Shown piece by piece: positions 1 to 6,702 of a DNA stretch of 8,928 nt. The notes under the pieces were generated by a model. The model did not search any database, was not told the DNA's origin, and was given only the letters and a program-made list of their open reading frames with translations. Both the position numbers and the translations under genes were made by a program. Every line of letters begins with the position of its first letter. Position 1 is the first letter of the stretch. Source of the stretch: an uncultured Clostridia bacterium (GTDB lineage: Bacteria; Bacillota; Clostridia; Christensenellales; CAG-917). The stretch covers positions 1 to 8,928 of the forward strand of contig CALGEU010000045.1 of assembly GCA_937881285.1 (NCBI GenBank), in the 5' to 3' direction.

Positions 1-66
1 TTAATTTCAAAATCGGCTATCTAACCTTGTCAAAAAATATACGATAATTTTTCTCTTTCTTTTCTC
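1..66. other. Upstream non-coding stretch, T-rich
   Basis: No gene, terminator hairpin or RNA element could be recognised here. Bases 47-66 are almost pure pyrimidine on the + strand and lie directly upstream of the ftsK -35 box. They could act as a promoter-proximal T-tract, but this is only inference. The end of any preceding gene lies outside the window. Confidence 0.4.
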
Positions 67-95
67 TTGAAAACGCGTCTTGTTTGTGGTATAAT
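67..95 (+). promoter_or_regulatory. Sigma-A-type promoter of the ftsK-rimO-pgsA operon
   Basis: The -35 box TTGAAA (67-72) is followed by exactly 17 nt and a perfect TATAAT -10 box (90-95). The -10 is preceded by TGG, an extended -10 (TGn) element. The predicted transcription start is near 102, which gives a short leader of about 33 nt before the TTG start of ftsK. Box quality and spacing are seen in the sequence; use in vivo is inferred. Confidence 0.85.
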
Positions 96-121
96 TTTCA
101 ATACTAATATTATATATTACT

Positions 122-128
122 AGGAAGG
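122..128 (+). promoter_or_regulatory. Ribosome binding site deciding the TTG start of ftsK
   Basis: AGGAAGG lies 6 nt upstream of a TTG codon at 135. An in-frame TAA at 129-131 blocks any longer reading. The next in-frame ATG is at 258 and would remove the first membrane segment. TTG at 135 is therefore the best start. Confidence 0.8.
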
Positions 129-134
129 TAAACC

Positions 135-3100
135 TTGGAGAATACAAGACAAGCAAAAGCGAATAGGGGCAACAGGATTGCGGCGGGCATTTTGGTCATC
201 ATAGTGTCGCTTTTCTGTTTCTTATCTTTGGTCGGCGCGCTGGGCGGAGTCGGCAGAATGGTGTACGGTTTTCTTGCGGGATTTTTCGGTCTTGCGGCGT
301 ACGCATATTCTCTTATGGGACTCATCATCGGCATTGCCGTGACTTTCAACGTGAGAGTGAAGATGCGCCCTTCGAAAGCATTCATGTATTTCGGCTTGCT
401 TATCATCGGCATTTTCGCACTGCACATTTACACGTCAAGCGCACACATCATCGGTGCGGACTGGGGCGGATATCTTCTCAACTGCTACAACAACACTAAC
501 ACCGCAGGCGGTATGCTTTTCGGTATACTCGCATTTCCGCTTATGAAACTCATCACGTCGGTGGGTGCGTTGGTCGTTGCTTGCGTGGCGTTTTTTATCC
601 TTGCGTTTTTTGCGATATTCCCGTCAATCAAGCGCAACGTCACTTACACCGTTGCCGACAAGTCGGACAGACAAAGACAAGTTGCCAATCAAAGCAAACC
701 AAAACAAAAACGCAGTCTTTTCAAGAAGAAAGCAAAACAGGAACAGACCGCAAACGGAAGACTTATTGACGCGCAAAACGCGCCTATTCTCACCGATTTT
801 TCAAATCCGCAAAAGGACTTGTACGTCGTTGACGTAAACAGCGACGACAGAGAAAGAGTGGGGGATAAAAAGGCTCTCGGAGCAGACGGATACAAACCCA
901 TAGGATTCAATCCGCTTTATCCGAATGCAAGCGGAAACATCGAAGACGAGCAAAAACGTCCGTACAATTCCGAGCAATTCTCACCGCGCGGCATAGCAAA
1001 GGACATTCTTTTCGGTTCAGGTCCGAGCAAGGACAATCTTGCGCGTTTCGGCTCGGCAAGCGACCCAAGAAACGCACTCGGCAACGTTTCTCCGTCTTAC
1101 AGCGCGATGCGCAGAAACGAACTTAAAAACAAACTCGGCATAGACACCACGTCCAGTGCGATAAAAGAAGACTTTATGTCGAGATACCGTGCGTCTTATC
1201 AGCAAGACGACAAGTCTGCAAAGCCCGTTGAGAAAACCGCGTCTCCGTTGCAGGAAAGCGCGACGAGCAAGGTGGAATCTCCACTCGATTTCAAGCGTGA
1301 TTTCAACGCTTTGAAGCAGGAACAGACTCAGCGTTTCGGTCAGATGTACGCAAAGCCCGAGTTTGAAGCGGGAGTGCATCTCGAACAACAAGACGAAGCG
1401 TGTCTCATCGCAGAACCCGTCAAGAAAGAAGTGGTAAAGCCCACGAAAGTCGTCGGCGGCGGAGACGCAATAAACGCAACAATAAAAAAAGCGCAGAACG
1501 CAACGGGACAATCTCAGGTCAACGTGGGTATGCTCGGCGCGCTCAACAGAGCGATTTCGGGTGAAGAACCGCCCAATCCCGTCGTGAAAGAAGAGATAAC
1601 TTCCGAAGCGTACGACAAGCCGAAGACGGATATGGTGTATATCGCTCGCGACGGAGCGGAAACGCAAAAAGCACCTGCCGCAATTTCTCAAAAAGCCAAG
1701 AACGACGCACCCAAGAGCGAACAAAAGCAAATCGAAGTTCAACCGCCCGTCGTTCAACCAAAGAAGAATCAGAGCGTCGAAGACGCGGACAGAAGCGGAT
1801 ACAAACCAGTTCAGGGAGAGACCAAAATCCCGAGAGCGTTTGCACAGACTGCGGTCACAAAAGAAGAGCCTGCGGAAAACATGGAAGCCAACTATTTCGG
1901 CGGCATAGGCAAATCCAAACCGATTGCAAAACCGTACGAAATGAGCAAGGCTACGCTTGAAAGTCAGCGCGCGAAATACGTTGACGACGACAAGACAGTC
2001 GGCGGTGAAGTGCCAAGCGCACCCGCACCCGTTCAGCAGAAAGTTACGGGCGGCGAAATGTCTAGAAGCGCGATTCAGTCTACGACGGCGATTGCGAAAC
2101 AATCGGCAAAGAACATCGAAAACGCCGAAGTCAACGCTCGTATTCAGAATATAAAACAAGCAATCAAAGAAACTCCGCAAATGGGACAATACGAACGTGA
2201 AGCACTCATGCGCGAAGAGAAGATGAATGCGGCAAAGAGTCGCGGATTGCAAAAGGATGACGCACCCAAGACCGTAAAAGCGGAAAAGAGCGAAAAACAA
2301 CGTCTCACGCAGGTCAACGTGGATCAGGCAATATCTCAAGTCACGCCGAAACGACCTTACGTTGCTCCGCCAATGAGTCTGCTCGTTCCGCCTGCTCCCG
2401 AAGTGGATCAAAACGAAGACTACGAGCAAAAGAAAGAACAAATCATCAACACGCTTGCGTTTTTCAGCATCACGGGCGAAGTCATCGACATACTCGTCGG
2501 ACCTACGTTCACCATGTACAAACTCCGTGTGGAAATGCCGCGCGGCAGAACGATAAACTATATCTCGTCGCTTGAAAACGACATTGCGATGAAGATGGAA
2601 GCGGGCAGCGTGCGTATCATTGCGCCTATCCCGGGCGAAAACGCCGTCGGTATCGAAGTGCCGAACAAGCATCGCCGCAACGTCAACTTATCCGAAATCA
2701 TCGGCTCTCCCGAATTTAACGGAGCAAAAGACGCAAGCACGTTTGCACTCGGCAAAAACCTTTACGGTCAGTCGAGAGTGGTGGAAGTCAGAAAACTTCC
2801 GCACGTGCTTATCGCAGGTGCGACCGGCGCAGGTAAGAGTTGCTGTATAAACTCTATCATCATCAGTTTGCTTTACAAGGCATCGCCAGACGACGTGCGT
2901 CTTATTCTCATCGACCCCAAACGCGTCGAAATGAGCATATACGCAGGCATCCCGCATCTTCTTATGGACGAGATAATCTGCGACACGGACAAGGCAATCC
3001 GCGCGCTCAACTGGACGATAACCGAGATGGAACGTCGTATCAAATATCTTGCGGAAGTCAACTATCGCAACATAGAAGAATACAACGCCGATTGCGTCAA

Positions 3101-3851
3101 GAACGGTTACGAAAAGATGCCGCGAATCGTCATCATCGTCGACGAATTCGCAGACCTTATGTCAACGGGCAAGAAAGCGGTTGAAGACACCGTAAACCGC
3201 ATCGCAAGACTTGCGCGTGCAGTCGGCATACACCTTGTGCTTGCAACGCAAAGACCGTCCGTGGACGTCATCAGTGGCACGATAAAGAACAACTTCCCGG
3301 CGCGTATCGCGTTCAAGGTTACGTCGAGTTTCGACAGCAAGACAATTCTCGACTCCGTCGGCGCAGACAAGTTGCTCGGCTACGGCGATATGTTGTTTAT
3401 GTTGCCCGGCGCAAGCACGCTCGAACGTATGCAAGGCGCGTTTATTTCCAACGAAGAAGTCAAGGCAGTCGTCGATTTCGTCAAGGAAAAGAACGACGCG
3501 TATTTCGACAACAACATCAAGGACGCAATCTTCAAGGACAAGGAAGAAGAGAAGCCGCAAGGAAACGGCAACTCCCACGCAAACGACCGCAACAAGATTC
3601 CGCCCGAACTTTACGACGTACTCGAACTCGGCATACAACTTCGCGAAGAGCAGGACGCGCCTATCAGCATATCTTTCCTGCAACGTCGTATGGGCTTCGG
3701 CTGGCCTAAGGCGGCAAAGATTTACGACCTTATGGACAGAATGGGATATCTCTCGCCCGACGAACACGACCCGAAGAAGAAGAAAGTCAACATCACTTAC
3801 GAAGAACTGGCAAATCTGCGCGCAGAAGCCGAAAAGGAAGACGAAGAATGA
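135..3851 (+). CDS. ftsK: DNA translocase FtsK/SpoIIIE family, with long linker
   Basis: Membrane-anchored, ATP-driven double-stranded DNA pump that moves chromosome DNA through the closing division or sporulation septum; 1238 aa. The N-terminus (about residues 14-163) has four or so hydrophobic segments, as in the family. A hydrophilic linker rich in Lys, Gln, Glu, Ala and Pro runs from about 170 to 740. The alpha/beta motor follows: Walker A GATGAGKS at 895-902, Walker B ending in VDEF with D1003-E1004, and the conserved segments GIHLVLATQRPSVDV and DMLFMLPGA. The last ~75 residues are a winged-helix gamma domain (LQRRMGFGWPKAAKIYD, about 1182-1198). Its recognition helix differs from the usual YNRAAR pattern. 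At 1238 aa it is much longer than B. subtilis SpoIIIE (about 790 aa), and the excess is in the linker. The start is TTG. The stop overlaps rimO by ATGA. Position next to pgsA, cinA and recA matches spoIIIE of other Bacillota, so it may serve division, sporulation or both. Confidence 0.96.
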   Translation: MENTRQAKANRGNRIAAGILVIIVSLFCFLSLVGALGGVGRMVYGFLAGFFGLAAYAYSLMGLIIGIAVTFNVRVKMRPSKAFMYFGLLIIGIFALHIYTSSAHIIGADWGGYLLNCYNNTNTAGGMLFGILAFPLMKLITSVGALVVACVAFFILAFFAIFPSIKRNVTYTVADKSDRQRQVANQSKPKQKRSLFKKKAKQEQTANGRLIDAQNAPILTDFSNPQKDLYVVDVNSDDRERVGDKKALGADGYKPIGFNPLYPNASGNIEDEQKRPYNSEQFSPRGIAKDILFGSGPSKDNLARFGSASDPRNALGNVSPSYSAMRRNELKNKLGIDTTSSAIKEDFMSRYRASYQQDDKSAKPVEKTASPLQESATSKVESPLDFKRDFNALKQEQTQRFGQMYAKPEFEAGVHLEQQDEACLIAEPVKKEVVKPTKVVGGGDAINATIKKAQNATGQSQVNVGMLGALNRAISGEEPPNPVVKEEITSEAYDKPKTDMVYIARDGAETQKAPAAISQKAKNDAPKSEQKQIEVQPPVVQPKKNQSVEDADRSGYKPVQGETKIPRAFAQTAVTKEEPAENMEANYFGGIGKSKPIAKPYEMSKATLESQRAKYVDDDKTVGGEVPSAPAPVQQKVTGGEMSRSAIQSTTAIAKQSAKNIENAEVNARIQNIKQAIKETPQMGQYEREALMREEKMNAAKSRGLQKDDAPKTVKAEKSEKQRLTQVNVDQAISQVTPKRPYVAPPMSLLVPPAPEVDQNEDYEQKKEQIINTLAFFSITGEVIDILVGPTFTMYKLRVEMPRGRTINYISSLENDIAMKMEAGSVRIIAPIPGENAVGIEVPNKHRRNVNLSEIIGSPEFNGAKDASTFALGKNLYGQSRVVEVRKLPHVLIAGATGAGKSCCINSIIISLLYKASPDDVRLILIDPKRVEMSIYAGIPHLLMDEIICDTDKAIRALNWTITEMERRIKYLAEVNYRNIEEYNADCVKNGYEKMPRIVIIVDEFADLMSTGKKAVEDTVNRIARLARAVGIHLVLATQRPSVDVISGTIKNNFPARIAFKVTSSFDSKTILDSVGADKLLGYGDMLFMLPGASTLERMQGAFISNEEVKAVVDFVKEKNDAYFDNNIKDAIFKDKEEEKPQGNGNSHANDRNKIPPELYDVLELGIQLREEQDAPISISFLQRRMGFGWPKAAKIYDLMDRMGYLSPDEHDPKKKKVNITYEELANLRAEAEKEDEE

Positions 3852-5155
3852 GAATCGGAGCAATATCGCTCGGATGCGATAAAAACAGAGTAGACACCGA
3901 GAAGATGCTTTCAAGGCTCGTCGGCGGCGGACATACGCTCGTTGGCAGCGAAGAAGAAGCGGACGTCATAATCGTCAATACCTGCGCGTTTATCGACAAG
4001 GCAAAAGAAGAATCAATCGACGAGATTTTGAACGCAATTTCCGCAAAAAAGGCGGATAAAAAGAAAAAAGTCATCGTCACAGGTTGCCTTGCCCAACGAT
4101 ATGCCGACACGATAAAGGAAGAATTTCCCGAAGTGGACGCAGTTCTCGGAATAGCGGACTACGACAAAATGCTCGAAACGGTGCAGGAAGTCGAAGACGG
4201 AGAGAGAGTTTTCTCTCACGATTGCAAAGACGGATTTTATTCGGGCAGAGTGCTGACGACGCCGTACCACTACGCATATCTCAAAATCGCGGACGGATGC
4301 AACAATCATTGTACGTATTGCGCGATTCCGTCAATACGCGGCAAATACCGTTCTGAAAAAATGCAGGATTTGCTCTCCGAAGCGCAGAAACTTTCTGACG
4401 ACGGAGTGAAAGAACTCATTCTCGTTGCGCAGGACGTGACGAGATACGGCACGGATTTTGACGGCAAGCCGCACCTTATAGAATTGCTTGATGAACTCTC
4501 GAAACTCGATTTCGAGTGGATACGTCTTTTGTATCTCTATCCCGAAATGGTGGACGACGCACTCGTCGAGTACATAAAAAACAGCTCGAAAGTGGTGAAG
4601 TACGTCGACGTACCGCTTCAACATATCGACGACGCAGTGCTTAAACGCATGAACCGTCGCACGGACGAAAAGAGCGTGAGAGAGTTGATTGAAAAACTCA
4701 AATCCGCAGGTATGACGGTGCGCACCACGTTCATTTGCGGTTTCCCCGGAGAGACGAAAGAACAATTCGAGAAACTCAGACAATTCGTCAAAGACACCGA
4801 ATTCGATTATGCGGGATTTTTTGCCTATTCGAGAGAAGAAGGGACGCCTGCCGACAAACTTGACGGACATCTTCCCGAAAAAGTGAAGAATCAACGCGCT
4901 GACGAACTCAAAAAGTTGCAAGAAAAAATCATAGAAAAACACAACGCTTCGCTCGTTGGAAAGACGGTGGAAGTGATATACGACGACATCGATTACGACA
5001 GACAGGCTTTCGTCGGAAGAATGCAGAGCCAAGCGCCGGACATAGACAACGTCGTGTATTTCACGTCGGAAGACGAAGTGAAGATAGGCAATTTCTACGA
5101 CGTCGAAATAACGGGTTCGACGGGCGTCGATTTGACAGGGAGAGTGATAAAATGA
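3848..5155 (+). CDS. rimO: Ribosomal protein uS12 methylthiotransferase RimO
   Basis: Radical-SAM enzyme that adds a methylthio group to the beta-carbon of a conserved aspartate in ribosomal protein uS12; 435 aa, the usual family length. The N-terminal MTTase domain begins with SLGCDKNRVDTE, the RimO-type signature (rather than MiaB), and has the three cluster-binding cysteines C10, C46 and C80. The radical-SAM motif CNNHCTYC gives C151, C155 and C158 for the second [4Fe-4S] cluster. FAYSREEGTPA is also typical of the family. A C-terminal TRAM domain covers about 370-435 and should bind the substrate. The ATG overlaps the ftsK stop codon (ATGA), with AAGGA about 9 nt upstream inside ftsK, so translation is probably coupled. 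The stop overlaps pgsA in the same way. All key residues are present, and I see no sign of damage or transfer. Confidence 0.95.
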   Translation: MRIGAISLGCDKNRVDTEKMLSRLVGGGHTLVGSEEEADVIIVNTCAFIDKAKEESIDEILNAISAKKADKKKKVIVTGCLAQRYADTIKEEFPEVDAVLGIADYDKMLETVQEVEDGERVFSHDCKDGFYSGRVLTTPYHYAYLKIADGCNNHCTYCAIPSIRGKYRSEKMQDLLSEAQKLSDDGVKELILVAQDVTRYGTDFDGKPHLIELLDELSKLDFEWIRLLYLYPEMVDDALVEYIKNSSKVVKYVDVPLQHIDDAVLKRMNRRTDEKSVRELIEKLKSAGMTVRTTFICGFPGETKEQFEKLRQFVKDTEFDYAGFFAYSREEGTPADKLDGHLPEKVKNQRADELKKLQEKIIEKHNASLVGKTVEVIYDDIDYDRQAFVGRMQSQAPDIDNVVYFTSEDEVKIGNFYDVEITGSTGVDLTGRVIK

Positions 5156-5805
5156 AAATCACTTTGGCAACGAAAATCACGATTGCAAGAATAATTCTCA
5201 TAGTGCCGACGGTGGCAATGTTCATCGTGGCGGAACTTCTCACGAGAGTGAGCAATGCAACGCATATCGCGCTTCTTGCGGTGGCGGCGTTCTTGTTCGC
5301 GGTGTGTTGTGCGACCGACTTTATTGACGGTCATATCGCAAGAAAGACCAACACCGTGTCAATGCTCGGCAAGTTTTTAGACCCGCTCGCAGACAAGGTC
5401 GTCATCGTGGTTATGCTCTTTCTCATCGTTCTTTTCAGAGACGGACTTTCGATGGGCGGTGTGTATCCGCACAATGCGCTCGTCATAGCGATACTTTCTG
5501 GTATCATTCTGTCTAGAGAACTTATGATAGGCGTTTTCCGTTCCATTGCGGCAAGCCGCGGTCTGGTGCTTGCGGCGGACATCTACGGCAAGGTGAAGAC
5601 GGTTATGCTCGATATAGGCGTAACGCTTCTCATGCTTGCAGGCGTGCATTACATAATCGGCTGGATGGGCACGATAGTGTTCTATATCGGCGCGATTTTG
5701 GCGGTGTACAGCGGCTTCAACTACGTTTTCAAAAACAAGCAAGTGCTCAAACAGGACGGCGAAGAAGACAAAAAGCAAGACGAAACAGAGCAAGAAAAAG
5801 CGTAA
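5152..5805 (+). CDS. pgsA: CDP-diacylglycerol-glycerol-3-phosphate 3-phosphatidyltransferase
   Basis: Integral membrane enzyme that transfers the phosphatidyl group of CDP-diacylglycerol to glycerol 3-phosphate, giving phosphatidylglycerophosphate, the precursor of phosphatidylglycerol and cardiolipin; 217 aa. The CDP-alcohol phosphatidyltransferase signature is complete: D56, D59-G60, A63-R64, then G73, D77 and D81 with the expected spacing. The later segment from S121 to T150 (SREL, AASRG, YGKVKT) points to PgsA rather than PssA. Hydrophobic segments lie at about 10-30, 38-55, 83-97, 107-125, 150-166 and 170-190. The last 20 residues are a charged Asp/Glu/Lys/Gln tail, probably cytosolic. 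The ATG overlaps the rimO stop (ATGA), with GGGAGAG about 7 nt upstream. No terminator follows, so transcripts may run on into cinA. Confidence 0.94.
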   Translation: MKITLATKITIARIILIVPTVAMFIVAELLTRVSNATHIALLAVAAFLFAVCCATDFIDGHIARKTNTVSMLGKFLDPLADKVVIVVMLFLIVLFRDGLSMGGVYPHNALVIAILSGIILSRELMIGVFRSIAASRGLVLAADIYGKVKTVMLDIGVTLLMLAGVHYIIGWMGTIVFYIGAILAVYSGFNYVFKNKQVLKQDGEEDKKQDETEQEKA

Positions 5806-5812
5806 AACCGTT

Positions 5813-5867
5813 TTTGAGTGCGATTTGACGCTATGCGCTTGACGTCGGTTTGACGTTTGAGTGCGAT
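5813..5867. repeat. 12-bp direct repeat enclosing three TTGACG copies
   Basis: TTTGAGTGCGAT occurs perfectly at 5813-5824 and 5856-5867, a 43-bp period. Between and abutting these are three TTGACG hexamers at 5825-5830, 5839-5844 and 5850-5855, the second within a GACGTC palindrome. TTGACG looks like a -35 box, and TAGAAT (5867-5872) could be a -10. None of the three sits 16-18 nt from it (the spacers are 36, 22 and 11 nt), so this is not a clean promoter. It fills most of the 92-nt gap between pgsA and cinA. A repeated regulator site or a relic of local duplication are both possible. Confidence 0.6.
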
Positions 5868-5887
5868 AGAATATCGAAAAACAAATT

Positions 5888-5894
5888 AAGGCGG
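5888..5894 (+). promoter_or_regulatory. Ribosome binding site deciding the cinA start
   Basis: AAGGCGG lies just before ATG at 5898, with the AAGG core 6 nt from the start codon. The same frame is open back to an ATG at 5850. That start overlaps the repeat cluster, has no comparable site and would add 16 residues without similarity to the family, so 5898 is preferred. Confidence 0.65.
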
Positions 5895-5897
5895 AAT

Positions 5898-6599
5898 ATG
5901 GCAAACTGTTGCGAGACTATCAAAATATGCGGATTAAGCGGCGAAGAAATTGCGGAACGACTTAAAAAGTTCGACGGTTTCGGCGTTGATTTTTCCGTGA
6001 AAGAAGATTGTCTCGACGCTGCTATAACCATGAAATCGACGGGGGACAGAACCACGTTCGAAATGGTGAAGAGCAGAGTTTACAACGCCTTTGAAGAAGA
6101 AGTGTATTCTGCGGTCGACGGCGTTCTCGAAGAGATTGCGGCAAAACTTCTCAAAATGAACAATCGCACGCTTGCGGTTGCCGAAAGTCTCACGGGCGGC
6201 GAAATCTGTTCAAGACTTACGGCGATACCCGGCATAAGCGCAAACTTTTACGAAGGTATCGTATGCTACAATCGCGGCTCGAAAATGGACAGACTCGGAG
6301 TGCCGAAAACGGTGCTCGGAGAATACGGCGCGGTGTCGAGAGAAACTGCGTACGCAATGGTGAAAGGTCTTTGCAGAAGGCCCGTTGACATTGCACTTGC
6401 GACCACCGGGCTTGCGGGCCCTGCGGGAGACGAAGGAAAACCTGTCGGACTCGTGTATATAGCAGTCGGCGGCGGAGACTTCATAACCGTGTTTGAAAGG
6501 AAGTTTTCGGGCAGTCGCAACGAAATAAGAAAAGCCACTTCAAACGTTGCGTTGTTTTATCTGATAAGGTATCTAAAAGGCGATATTCTGCGGCTGTAA
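5898..6599 (+). CDS. cinA: CinA-like protein lacking the COG1058 domain; NMN amidohydrolase (PncC) domain
   Basis: The 233-aa product from the preferred start matches the second half of CinA (full length about 410-420 aa). Residues about 6-75 resemble the small middle domain that links the two CinA halves (KICGLSGEEIAERLKKF onward). Residues about 90-228 are the CinA C-terminal/PncC domain, which in characterised relatives hydrolyses the amide of nicotinamide mononucleotide to give NaMN and ammonia. Family motifs are AVAESLTGG (93-101, with the presumed catalytic Ser97), CYNRGSK (123-129), GAVSRET (144-150) and TTGLAGP (169-175). The N-terminal COG1058 (MoCF-like) domain is absent and does not fit in the 92-nt gap upstream. 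Position between pgsA and recA is the usual cinA site in Bacillota. The catalytic domain looks intact, so this is probably a working short form rather than a pseudogene. pncC is an alternative name. Confidence 0.88.
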   Translation: MANCCETIKICGLSGEEIAERLKKFDGFGVDFSVKEDCLDAAITMKSTGDRTTFEMVKSRVYNAFEEEVYSAVDGVLEEIAAKLLKMNNRTLAVAESLTGGEICSRLTAIPGISANFYEGIVCYNRGSKMDRLGVPKTVLGEYGAVSRETAYAMVKGLCRRPVDIALATTGLAGPAGDEGKPVGLVYIAVGGGDFITVFERKFSGSRNEIRKATSNVALFYLIRYLKGDILRL

Positions 6600-6641
6600 A
6601 TAAAATATGTTTGTGCACCGATTTCGGGACATAAAACGATA

Positions 6642-6647
6642 TATAAT
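6642..6647 (+). promoter_or_regulatory. Probable -10 box of a recA promoter
   Basis: A perfect TATAAT sits 55 nt before the recA start codon. The -35 position (about 6618-6624) shows no TTGACA-like hexamer. It holds a short dyad, CCGA-TT-TCGG (6618-6627), that could be a protein-binding site. No TGn extension is present. Start of transcription would be near 6654. Read-through from upstream is also possible because no terminator separates cinA and recA. Confidence 0.5.
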
Positions 6648-6664
6648 AAAATTGAAAAAAGGGA

Positions 6665-6680
6665 TCGCCCGACGGGGCGA
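6665..6680 (+). other. Perfect hairpin in the recA leader
   Basis: TCGCCC-GACG-GGGCGA forms a 6-bp, mostly G-C stem with a 4-nt loop. It ends 8 nt before the AAAGGAG ribosome binding site (6689-6695). No T-tract follows on the + strand, so it is not a terminator for cinA. It may stabilise the recA mRNA 5' end or tune translation. On the opposite strand a T-run (from A 6655-6660) follows four bases after the stem, but no gene there would need a terminator. Confidence 0.6.
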
Positions 6681-6702
6681 ACGGATATAAAGGAGAAACA
6701 CT

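Noticed and set aside
1017..2672. A 551-codon open frame on the - strand inside ftsK
   Set aside because: It lies opposite the low-complexity linker of ftsK. Its product is an odd mix of Arg, Phe, Leu, Val and His, as expected from the complement of Lys/Glu/Gln/Ala-rich codons. No family motif or ribosome binding site was seen, and the + strand frame is certain.
3162..3914. A 250-codon - strand open frame over the ftsK motor region
   Set aside because: It overlaps conserved, functional motor and gamma-domain codons of ftsK and has no recognisable domain. It is a shadow of strong codon bias.
4331..5032. A 233-codon - strand open frame inside rimO
   Set aside because: rimO is complete and conserved on the + strand. 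The reverse product has no family features.
5850..5897. An upstream ATG extending cinA by 16 residues
   Set aside because: There is no ribosome binding site before 5850, the added residues do not resemble CinA, and the start falls in the repeat cluster. ATG 5898 has a better site.
6655..6680. The recA-leader hairpin as a terminator on the - strand
   Set aside because: The T-run is separated from the stem by four bases, and no - strand gene ends here.
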